Shown piece after piece: positions 6,128 through 11,674 of a stretch of DNA of 11,674 nucleotides. Location of the stretch: positions 1 through 11,674 of the forward strand of contig JAGCLX010000031.1 of NCBI GenBank assembly GCA_017646785.1. The letters are read 5' to 3'. Within the stretch, counting starts at the first letter, position 1, and each line of letters opens with the position of its first letter. The notes under the pieces are model-generated. The model saw nothing but the letters and a program-made list of their open reading frames with translations, was not told where the DNA came from and did no database searches. The translations under genes and the position numbers were made by a program. The stretch is from Alistipes sp. Its GTDB lineage: Bacteria > Bacteroidota > Bacteroidia > Bacteroidales > Rikenellaceae.

Positions 6128-7108
6128 TTACACATTTATCTGTAACATACGCTCGAAAAACTCTTTTTCTTCTGTCAAATCTACATCATGCAACGATGCT
6201 ATAACCTCAAGTTGCTTATTACAGAAGGTTCGATAGCTCTCGCCAGAGGGATTGAAGGGCCTATGTTCCATTGCAGATATAACCCTCTCGACCTGTTGCA
6301 TACGCTGCTTAGTTTGTTCCGAGAGCGCTGCATTGAAGAACTTTGTGGCTATGTAGTCCACCGCCTGCTGTGCGGGGTGCGCCATATCGCTCTCATAGAA
6401 GCGGTAGTCGCGCAGATCATCCATCATGATTTCGTAGGCGGGGAAGTATGCCACCCTATCACCATGCTTAGCCACCACCTCCGCAACAGCAACACGCAGC
6501 GTAGCCTTGCTCAGCGAGTTATCCTCAAGACCTTCGCCAATATGACGCACAGGACTAACAGTGAAGAGTACGCGGCTGTCGACACCCTCCACAATACGTC
6601 TTAGTGCCTCAACAACTTCCGTAACAGAGAGTAGCCTACGCTCAAAGAGTCTTGCTGGCTGCTTATGGCAGTTGGCAACCACCCTACCCGACTCACGATG
6701 AACATAGCTCCATGCCGTGCCCAACGTAACGATTAGGAGGTCGCAACTTTTCAATGCATCACCTCCGCACTCGAGTGCTCGCTGCATAGCCGCCGTAGCC
6801 TCAAGTGGCGTAGCACCCGCTATCGAGGAGTGGAAGGCATAGTTCACATATCTACCATCGAGTTCCACCATCATAGCATCATCCACCCCCTCAACACCAT
6901 TCACTGCACTATTCATCGACTCAATGGCATGGGCAATGCTGGCAGGATTGAAGAGTATACCTGTGGGCGAATCTACGACATTAAACTTTCGCTTACGCAA
7001 CCTCTGGGCTATGTTTGTTGCGAAGCACGAGCCGAGGCATACGATGTTGTCATCGTACTCCAGGGGCGTACTCCACGGTGCTATATCTATCTCTGTGCGA
7101 AACTTCAT
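6128..7108 (-). CDS. GSCFA domain protein, SGNH-like hydrolase
   Basis: 326 residues, no signal peptide, so probably cytosolic. The family signature G26-S27-C28-F29-A30 follows the opening MKFRTEIDIAPWSTPLEY. Further conserved blocks are SPTGILFNP (47-55), VTLGTAWSYV (127-136), VANCHK (144-149), LLSVTEV (159-165), LFTVSPVRH (181-189), YFPAYEIMMDDLRDYRFY (221-238) and D241-M-A-H244. These fit an SGNH-type hydrolase in which Ser27 would be the nucleophile and Asp241/His244 the partners. All appear intact. The substrate is not known for the family; ester hydrolysis is inferred from the fold. It is the first gene after a -7 element at 7124-7131 and probably leads an operon of five genes. It is divergent from luxS. 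Confidence 0.9.
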   Translation of the reverse strand: MKFRTEIDIAPWSTPLEYDDNIVCLGSCFATNIAQRLRKRKFNVVDSPTGILFNPASIAHAIESMNSAVNGVEGVDDAMMVELDGRYVNYAFHSSIAGATPLEATAAMQRALECGGDALKSCDLLIVTLGTAWSYVHRESGRVVANCHKQPARLFERRLLSVTEVVEALRRIVEGVDSRVLFTVSPVRHIGEGLEDNSLSKATLRVAVAEVVAKHGDRVAYFPAYEIMMDDLRDYRFYESDMAHPAQQAVDYIATKFFNAALSEQTKQRMQQVERVISAMEHRPFNPSGESYRTFCNKQLEVIASLHDVDLTEEKEFFERMLQINV

Positions 7109-7123
7109 ACTACGATTTTAGGG

Positions 7124-7131
7124 CAAAGATA
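7124..7131 (-). promoter_or_regulatory. -7 element for the GSCFA-led operon
   Basis: The minus strand reads TATCTTTG, a perfect TAnnTTTG, ending 15 bases before the ATG at 7108. The start expected near 7118 implies a roughly 10-base leader. It forms an inverted repeat (GCAAAGATA...TATCTTTGC) with the luxS -7 element. The -33 region is weak. Confidence 0.6.
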
Positions 7132-7153
7132 CACAAACAACCGAAAAAAAGGC

Positions 7154-7161
7154 TATCTTTG
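7154..7161 (+). promoter_or_regulatory. -7 element for luxS
   Basis: TATCTTTG is a perfect TAnnTTTG. The start is expected near 7167, giving a leader of about 38 bases to the ATG at 7205. The place where its -33 contact should fall (about 7129-7134) overlaps the divergent -7 element, and no TTTG is seen there. Confidence 0.6.
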
Positions 7162-7204
7162 CGCTATAATTTGTTAACAACCCATTAAGAATAGCTACGT
7201 TACT

Positions 7205-7717
7205 ATGAAAAAGAATATCGTTTCGTCGTTCGATGTAGACCATCGCACGCTCGATGCAGGACTATATCTGCGCTCGGTATACACCATCAACGAGGAGTTT
7301 GCAGTGCGCTCATGGGATTTGCGCTTCCGTGCACCTATGGCACATGCTCCACTCGGCTCGGGTGAGGTACACACCATCGAGCACCTCATGGCTTACTACC
7401 TACGTCTGGATGAGAAGATTGGCTCATCTATCGTGTCATTCTGCCCCATGGGCTGCAAGACAGGCTTCTACCTCTCTACAATGCAGAACGTCGAGGCTGA
7501 GGACATCCGCATGGCTTTGGCAAAGGTATACAAAGAGGTATTCCCTCTTAAGTCAGCAAGTGACGTAGTGGGACTAAACGAGATTCAGTGTGGCAACCCA
7601 GGCCTCTACGCCATCGACAGCACCAACGCCGCCATGGCTGAGTATATGCGCGTGTTGTTCACCGCCGAGGAGGCTGCAGCAGCAGGCATAGGCAGTGTTT
7701 ACGAAAAGTGGTGGTAG
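7205..7717 (+). CDS. luxS: S-ribosylhomocysteine lyase LuxS (AI-2 synthesis)
   Basis: 170 residues. The metal-binding motif HTIEHL gives His56 and His60 with the catalytic base Glu59. The catalytic cysteine is Cys84 in FCPMGCKTGFY, and the third metal ligand is Cys129 in NEIQCGNPG. All active-site residues are present and the length is normal, so the enzyme should be functional. LuxS converts S-ribosylhomocysteine to homocysteine and DPD, the precursor of the autoinducer AI-2, as part of SAH recycling in the cytosol. The nucleosidase gene that would supply its substrate starts 5 bases after the luxS stop. This pairing shows a two-gene operon ending at the hairpin at 8340-8370. Whether AI-2 acts as a signal in this organism cannot be told from the sequence. 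Confidence 0.97.
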   Translation: MKKNIVSSFDVDHRTLDAGLYLRSVYTINEEFAVRSWDLRFRAPMAHAPLGSGEVHTIEHLMAYYLRLDEKIGSSIVSFCPMGCKTGFYLSTMQNVEAEDIRMALAKVYKEVFPLKSASDVVGLNEIQCGNPGLYAIDSTNAAMAEYMRVLFTAEEAAAAGIGSVYEKWW

Positions 7718-7722
7718 TGGGT

Positions 7723-8328
7723 ATGAGAGTTCTTATCTGCGCACCTACATCGCGCGAGTACCGCGCCATGCGCTACGCCTTGGACAAGGCTACAAACCTA
7801 AGCAACGCCTACGACCTCGTGGAGGTGGGTATCGGCAAGGCACTATCCTCTGCAGGCCTCTCGCGTGCACTCACGCTCGCCGAGGCTAAGGGTGTGAGCT
7901 ACGACCTCATTGCTGTCATTGGCTTCGCCGCGGCAGCCCTTGGTCGCAAGCAGGGAGACATCATCATGCCCTCACGCGCCATACACCACGACGCCATCAT
8001 CCCCGAGGGCTTCTGCCCCGAGATTACCGACCCTCGCTCACTGCGTGGCACAGATGCCGAGAGCGTGTTCACGGGTGACTCGTTCGTAAATGCCGACATC
8101 ATCCGCGAGATTAAGTCGCGCTTTGGTGTGGAGTGCGGACTCTTCGACATGGAGATTGCCGCCATCTGCCAGGTTGCAGAGCTCTACGACAACATCCCCG
8201 TTGTGGCGGTTAAGTACGTGTCGGACGTACCCGAGGAGGGACACTCCGAGAAGTCCTACGACGAGTTTGCCGATGCGCACTCCGACTTCACAGAGCTGCT
8301 CGAGAGGATTGAGGCGGTTAGTCTATAA
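7723..8328 (+). CDS. Pfs/MTAN-like nucleosidase (PNP/UDP phosphorylase superfamily)
   Basis: 201 residues from the ATG at 7723. An in-frame GTG at 7708 lies inside the end of luxS, and the natural N-terminus MRVLICAPTSREY argues for the ATG. It belongs to the PNP/UDP phosphorylase superfamily and most resembles MTA/SAH nucleosidase. Glu12 matches E. coli Glu12. FDMEIAA (141-147) matches the substrate-binding VEMEATA segment. TGDSFV (117-122) matches SGDAFI. Asp168 in VSDVPEE matches the catalytic Asp197. Two departures are seen: the protein is about 30 residues shorter than E. coli MTAN, and the glycine-rich GSAGG loop reads GFAAA (67-71). Position after luxS strongly suggests cleavage of SAH to adenine plus S-ribosylhomocysteine, feeding LuxS. 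Exact substrate is inferred. Confidence 0.85.
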   Translation: MRVLICAPTSREYRAMRYALDKATNLSNAYDLVEVGIGKALSSAGLSRALTLAEAKGVSYDLIAVIGFAAAALGRKQGDIIMPSRAIHHDAIIPEGFCPEITDPRSLRGTDAESVFTGDSFVNADIIREIKSRFGVECGLFDMEIAAICQVAELYDNIPVVAVKYVSDVPEEGHSEKSYDEFADAHSDFTELLERIEAVSL

Positions 8329-8339
8329 GTAAGTAAAAC

Positions 8340-8370
8340 AAAAACCGAGAGGTCACCCCTCTCGGTTTTT
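8340..8370. terminator. Bidirectional rho-independent terminator
   Basis: A perfect 8-bp GC-rich stem CCGAGAGG (8345-8352)/CCTCTCGG (8358-8365) with a 5-base loop is flanked by A5 on the left and T5 on the right. It therefore works as a terminator on both strands. It lies between the convergent nucleosidase (stop at 8328) and GH84 (stop at 8377) genes and probably ends both transcripts. Confidence 0.9.
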
Positions 8371-8376
8371 ATTTGT

Positions 8377-10875
8377 TTACTGTTCTACACATTCGAACAC
8401 TGCAGTTACTCCCGTAAGCTTTAACGAGGTCACTCCAGCAACATCGAGGTGGAGAATTGACGAAGTTACATCTACCGCATTAACAAGTTCACCCTCTGCG
8501 CCATATAGCTCACAGCGAGCACCCTCGGCAACATCACCCATGAGGAGTGTCACGCGTGTGGTTGTAGGCTTAAGAGAGAATTCAGCTACGCCCTCGGTTG
8601 CAAGGAAGGTGAAGGGGTTGCTATCTACTCCATACTCCTCTTTGGTCACGGGGTTGATGTCGAACGAGCGGATAGCAAGCCAGTTGCGCTTCTTGCTCTC
8701 GAGCTTGCGGATGCCCACATAGCGCGCCATGAAAGGCTCGCCCTTCCACTCTATCTCGTATACACCCACTAAAGGCTCTGTAAGTGCCACCCATGTATTA
8801 CCATCCACGGAGTACTCCAATATGGTGTGGTCGAAGTAGTCGACATCATCTACAGAGTTGCGGCCCTGAAGTATACGTATCTCGCGTACCTCACGCACAA
8901 CGCCCATATCTGCACCCACAAAGTCGTCGGTGCGCTGGCCATTGCCAGAGTGGTAGTAGGTCTCAGGGTCGTTGTCAAACATATACTTACCCTGTGGAGC
9001 ACCCAACGAGTTGTAGCTACCCACGGGGCTGAGCGTTGATGCCTTTACACCCGTTAGGCTCTCGTAGTATGCTGCAGCCATATCATCCATAAGTCGCTCG
9101 TAGAATGGCTTTAGCTTCATGGTACCCACGCGGTGAGCGTCATACATAGCAATATCCTCCTCGCTCATAAGGTTGTCAGCATACTTCTGCCAGAAGCCAT
9201 CATAGTCGCCAGCGGCATAGAGCTCATAGCACTCAATAGCCTTCAAGCAGCGTGTGCCGAGCTTAGCAAACTCTACCAACCATGGGCGAAGCTCCTCAAG
9301 AAGTGCCTTGTTCTGCATGGCCTCCATAATCCAGGGAACAGCGATAATACACTCGAGCTCCTCCTTTAGGCGTGCAGCAACCTCAGCATCGTATGAGTTA
9401 AAAGTGAAGGTGTCTGTCTCCCACGACTCCCAACGACGATAACCAGTCTCGGTATCGCATGAATGGATAGCGAAAAGACGATACGCCTCTTTTACCTCGG
9501 GGGCAAGCTCCTCAATGGCACGCTCCCAGCTATCAATAGGATTGTAATCTGCTGTATTCCAAGCGAAGTCTGCAACGCTATATAGTGCCAACTTAGAGGC
9601 CTCACCATGCTCCATGGGATTACTCAATATACCGCGCGTTTTGCTCTCATCCATGCTATTTGCAAGGCCATATACGGGACCCTGCATAACGATGTGGCGA
9701 GCGTAGTCCGTAACGGGGAAGTTCCACCAGAAGAGTGCTGGACGCTTGATACGCGACGCTATCCACTCCATAGTAGACTCCGTCATGTCGCTACATACAG
9801 CGTCACCAGTCCAAAAGACATCTACCGATGGATCAAGTTCGCTACCATATATCATTAGACTACCTCGCTCCGTGGGGTTAGCCCATAGACGTGTGTACTC
9901 CGTAGGGCAGACTATCAAAGGCTCAACATCGCCCTTAACAGCCACGAACTCCTCGTTGAGGATATTCATCAGTTCGGTCTGGGGATAGGGGTTAGCACCT
10001 GCGCCCTCAATATCGTCGAAGTGCACAGCAAAAGCACGCACACCAAGCTCATACATAGCCTCGAACTTGCGGAGTAGGTTATCGAGATCGGACTCCTCCC
10101 ACTTGATATCCTTACCTGGGTGCACAGCCCACACGAAGTGTACGCGGTTACGCTTGCAGGCCTCGACAAGCTCCTTAATCTCTGCAGCCTCCTCCACGGG
10201 ATACTCCTCACGCCAGTATGGCGATGAGTGGTAGGGATCATCCTTAGGTCCATAGACATAGTAGTTCATCTTATGACGACCATAGAAGTCTATAAGCGAT
10301 AGGCGCGTAGCGTGTGACCATGGCGTGCCGTAGAAACCCTCTACAACGCCACGATACTTCAAATCGGGCCAGTCGCGAATTACCATAGCGGGGATTTTGC
10401 CCTCCTTAGCGCGTGGGCTCTCCACTATCTGACGTAGAGTCTGCAACGCATAGAAAGCACCAAGCTCGTCGTATGCCTTAATGGTTATACCCTCGCGATG
10501 GTGCACAGTAAGAGCATATGAGCCACTCTTATTTGGCATCTCCTCATCAGCATCCCATTCACCATTGACATATGTAATGGTGAGTTTTGCGCCCTTGCGA
10601 CACTGCTCGATGAAGTCTATCTCTGCAGCGAAGTCCTTAGCTACACCCTTGAGTGCCACACCCTTAGTGATATCGAGGGGTAGAGAGCGGAGGGTGTATA
10701 GGTGTTGCGGCGTGGGGTTGATAACCAGTCCGCCATGGTCCACCTTGTGACCCAACATCTCACCCACATCCTGCCTCTCACCTCGCTGTGACGAGAGGTC
10801 CTGCGCCATAGCCGAAGTGAGCGAAGTAAATATCACAGCAACCACAGCAACCAATAATCGAAGTCTGTAATTCAT
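8377..10875 (-). CDS. Secreted GH84 beta-N-acetylglucosaminidase (O-GlcNAcase-like) with F5/8-type module
   Basis: 832 residues with a signal peptide (cut after about SAMA, residue 24). An N-terminal GH20b-like domain (about 50-165) precedes the GH84 barrel (about 170-470), which is close to the Bacteroides thetaiotaomicron enzyme. Segments include RGVVEGFYGTPWSH (175-188), YGPKDDPYH (208-216), FAVHFDDIEG (282-291) with catalytic Asp287-Asp288, CPTEY (323-327), WWNFPVTD (383-390) and NPMEH (419-423). GH84 uses substrate-assisted catalysis to release beta-linked GlcNAc. A helical region (about 475-610) is followed by an F5/8 type C (CBM32-like) sugar-binding module (about 615-742, with FDNDPETYYHSG and LEYSVDGNTW) and a small beta-rich tail. 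All catalytic residues are intact. It would act on GlcNAc-capped host or mucin glycans in the periplasm or at the surface. It has its own promoter and no SusC/SusD neighbours. Confidence 0.93.
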   Translation of the reverse strand: MNYRLRLLVAVVAVIFTSLTSAMAQDLSSQRGERQDVGEMLGHKVDHGGLVINPTPQHLYTLRSLPLDITKGVALKGVAKDFAAEIDFIEQCRKGAKLTITYVNGEWDADEEMPNKSGSYALTVHHREGITIKAYDELGAFYALQTLRQIVESPRAKEGKIPAMVIRDWPDLKYRGVVEGFYGTPWSHATRLSLIDFYGRHKMNYYVYGPKDDPYHSSPYWREEYPVEEAAEIKELVEACKRNRVHFVWAVHPGKDIKWEESDLDNLLRKFEAMYELGVRAFAVHFDDIEGAGANPYPQTELMNILNEEFVAVKGDVEPLIVCPTEYTRLWANPTERGSLMIYGSELDPSVDVFWTGDAVCSDMTESTMEWIASRIKRPALFWWNFPVTDYARHIVMQGPVYGLANSMDESKTRGILSNPMEHGEASKLALYSVADFAWNTADYNPIDSWERAIEELAPEVKEAYRLFAIHSCDTETGYRRWESWETDTFTFNSYDAEVAARLKEELECIIAVPWIMEAMQNKALLEELRPWLVEFAKLGTRCLKAIECYELYAAGDYDGFWQKYADNLMSEEDIAMYDAHRVGTMKLKPFYERLMDDMAAAYYESLTGVKASTLSPVGSYNSLGAPQGKYMFDNDPETYYHSGNGQRTDDFVGADMGVVREVREIRILQGRNSVDDVDYFDHTILEYSVDGNTWVALTEPLVGVYEIEWKGEPFMARYVGIRKLESKKRNWLAIRSFDINPVTKEEYGVDSNPFTFLATEGVAEFSLKPTTTRVTLLMGDVAEGARCELYGAEGELVNAVDVTSSILHLDVAGVTSLKLTGVTAVFECVEQ

Positions 10876-10908
10876 AATCTATTTTAGGTTGTTAATTCTC
10901 ATTCTGGG

Positions 10909-10939
10909 CAAAGATAAGAAAAAAATAGGAATGAGTAAA
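10909..10939 (-). promoter_or_regulatory. Promoter for the GH84 gene
   Basis: The minus strand has TATCTTTG (10909-10916). Nineteen bases further upstream lies TTTA (10936-10939), one mismatch from the TTTG -33 element. The start is expected about 10903, giving a roughly 27-base leader to the ATG at 10875. Confidence 0.6.
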
Positions 10940-11169
10940 TAGTAATCTATAATAATGTTTTAACACACGCGAATGTTAAGTATGACATTCGATATGCGCA
11001 CGACAGCAAATTATAACACGGAAGCTCCTCTGCTCAACGCCATCTAACCATAGAGTCCCGACCTCCCCTTTACCATATATACAGAGGCGCTTAAATCGCC
11101 TAAAAAGGGGCGTTACAGCGAAAAATATGGAAAAAGCCTGCAACACTACCCCACTTTTTCACCTCATCG
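10940..11169. other. Unexplained intergenic stretch with inverted repeats
   Basis: No convincing coding frame lies between the GH84 and gyrA promoters. The stretch contains a 7-bp perfect inverted repeat CGAATGT-N8-ACATTCG (10970-10991). It also has a nested structure: outer CCCCTTT (11065-11071) with AAAGGGG (11104-11110), around inner AGGCG (11085-11089) with CGCCT (11097-11101). AACGCC (11036-11041) can pair with GGCGTT (11109-11114) as an alternative to part of the outer stem. It could be an operator region, a leader of a longer transcript or a small RNA. I recognise no known RNA family. Confidence 0.35.
10970..10991. repeat. 7-bp perfect inverted repeat with 8-base spacer
   Basis: CGAATGT (10970-10976) and ACATTCG (10985-10991) are exact reverse complements around TAAGTATG. 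It lies about 55 bases upstream of the GH84 -7 element and could be a dimeric regulator site. No T-tract follows, so it is not a terminator. Chance occurrence is possible. Confidence 0.4.
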
Positions 11170-11201
11170 TTTGCTCAAATCGAAAATAAAACGTAAATTT
11201 G
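11170..11201 (+). promoter_or_regulatory. Consensus Bacteroidota promoter for gyrA
   Basis: TTTG (11170-11173), 20 bases, then TAAATTTG (11194-11201) match the Bacteroidota consensus at every defined position and in spacing. It is the best promoter in the window. The expected start is 11206-11208, giving a leader of about 66 bases before the gyrA ATG. Confidence 0.75.
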
Positions 11202-11206
11202 CAGGT

Positions 11207-11225
11207 CTATATATATAATATATAG
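11207..11225. repeat. AT palindrome at the predicted gyrA transcription start
   Basis: CTATATAT (11207-11214) and ATATATAG (11218-11225) are exact inverted repeats around a 3-base loop. They begin at the predicted start site, so the gyrA mRNA would carry a weak hairpin at its 5' end and the DNA an alternating TA palindrome. Confidence 0.6.
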
Positions 11226-11273
11226 GTATAACAAAGCGGCTGAATATATAATTTTAACACTATACTTAATAAC

Positions 11274-11674
11274 ATGACTCAAGAGTTGAACAACAACACG
11301 AGCGAGACCGGCGGACGCATTGTCCAGGTCAACCTCGAAGAGCAGATGAAAGCGGCATATATCGACTACTCGATGTCGGTAATCGTGTCGCGAGCACTGC
11401 CCGATGTGCGTGACGGATTGAAACCCGTACACCGTCGTATTTTGTATGATATGGCTGCCGAGTTGAACCTATCGTCGGACAAGCCTACGCGTAAGAGTGC
11501 CCGTATCGTCGGTGATGTGCTCGGTAAGTTCCACCCACACGGCGACAGCTCAGTGTATGAGGCTATGGTGCGCATGGCGCAGGACTGGTCTATGCGCTAC
11601 CCCTTGGTTGAGGGTCAGGGTAACTTCGGTTCTATGGATGGCGACTCGCCTGCGGCGATGCGTTACACCGAGGC
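11274..11674 (+). CDS. gyrA: DNA gyrase subunit A, N-terminal part (runs off the window)
   Basis: 133 codons plus two bases are present; the gene continues past the window. A short variable N-terminus is followed by the gyrase A core: [20 protein letters not shown] (22-41), [17 protein letters not shown] (42-58), [20 protein letters not shown] (73-92) and SPAAMRYTE (125-133). Tyr131 is the DNA-cleaving tyrosine (Tyr122 in E. coli), next to Arg130. In the quinolone-resistance region, Ser92 corresponds to E. coli Ser83 and is unchanged; Glu96 corresponds to Asp87. The HPHGDS form and close similarity point to GyrA rather than ParC. With GyrB it introduces negative supercoils. The ATG at 11274 follows an A/T-rich leader and a full-consensus promoter. 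Confidence 0.95.
   Translation, partial: MTQELNNNTSETGGRIVQVNLEEQMKAAYIDYSMSVIVSRALPDVRDGLKPVHRRILYDMAAELNLSSDKPTRKSARIVGDVLGKFHPHGDSSVYEAMVRMAQDWSMRYPLVEGQGNFGSMDGDSPAAMRYTE

Noticed and set aside
5528..6145. A 205-codon open frame on the plus strand opposite the phosphatase-like gene
   Set aside because: It lies antisense to a gene with signal peptide and family motifs, has no recognisable domain and overlaps the GSCFA gene end. It is a codon-usage shadow.
7708..7722. An upstream GTG start for the nucleosidase overlapping luxS
   Set aside because: The typical nucleosidase N-terminus begins with the beta strand MRVLICAP at the ATG 7723, with Glu12 in register with E. coli Glu12.
11020..11075. 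A possible degenerate tRNA on the minus strand (GGTTAGATGG resembles a D arm)
   Set aside because: No acceptor stem, anticodon arm or T loop (TTCGA) can be assembled around it.
11510..11580. Quinolone-resistance substitution in gyrA
   Set aside because: Ser92 (E. coli Ser83) is unchanged. Glu96 at the Asp87 position is, as far as I recall, a natural residue in Bacteroidota GyrA.
1..11674. Mobile element, prophage, CRISPR array or defence island
   Set aside because: No transposase, integrase, direct-repeat array or known defence domain is visible; every long gene belongs to a housekeeping, conserved or glycosidase family.

Overview
The window comes from a Bacteroidota genome, most likely a gut-type member of the order Bacteroidales. 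Three things support this. Several proteins belong to families largely restricted to that phylum (DUF4294, DUF2851, GSCFA, and a GH84 enzyme close to the Bacteroides O-GlcNAcase). Most transcription units are preceded by the Bacteroidota sigma -7 element TAnnTTTG. Start codons sit behind A/T-rich leaders without strong Shine-Dalgarno sequences. The family cannot be fixed from the sequence; Rikenellaceae-like is only a guess. The region looks like ordinary chromosome, with no insertion sequence, integrase, phage gene or CRISPR array.

Layout. (1) 1-957, minus strand: the 5' end of dnaG (primase), preceded by a DUF4294 secreted protein gene. (2) 1032-2869, plus strand: an FlK-type hot-dog thioesterase, tRNA-Gln(UUG) with its terminator, a cytosolic-I type 5'-nucleotidase, and a small two-helix membrane protein. 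(3) 7131-2895, minus strand: a probable five-gene operon of GSCFA hydrolase, alkaline-phosphatase-superfamily protein, sufE, sufT-like (MIP18/DUF59) and a short DUF2851 gene. (4) 7154-8370, plus strand: luxS and a short Pfs-like nucleosidase gene, ended by a strong bidirectional hairpin terminator. (5) 10916-8377, minus strand: a secreted GH84 beta-N-acetylglucosaminidase with an F5/8-type binding module. (6) 10876-11273: a roughly 400-base gap holding two divergent promoters and several inverted repeats. (7) 11274-end, plus strand: the 5' end of gyrA.

How the genes work together. LuxS and the adjacent nucleosidase form the SAH detoxification and AI-2 route (SAH to S-ribosylhomocysteine to homocysteine plus DPD). 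SufE and the SufT-like protein serve Fe-S cluster assembly, but here they sit apart from sufBCD and are probably co-transcribed with envelope/hydrolase genes. dnaG, gyrA, tRNA-Gln and the 5'-nucleotidase are housekeeping genes. The GH84 enzyme is a stand-alone glycan-degrading enzyme without susC/susD neighbours.

The most unusual item is the 539-residue phosphatase-like protein at 4484-6103. It keeps the fold and the nucleophile threonine, but has lost three of the six non-nucleophile metal ligands and most phosphate-binding residues of PafA-type phosphatases, so it looks like a secreted pseudo-phosphatase. Other points worth checking are a DUF2851 protein lacking both its N-terminal region and its C-terminal Cys motif, a nucleosidase with an altered glycine-rich loop, an AT palindrome exactly at the predicted gyrA transcription start, a possibly leaderless dnaG mRNA, and the unexplained structured DNA upstream of gyrA. 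I did not find a clear new multi-gene defence or mobile system.
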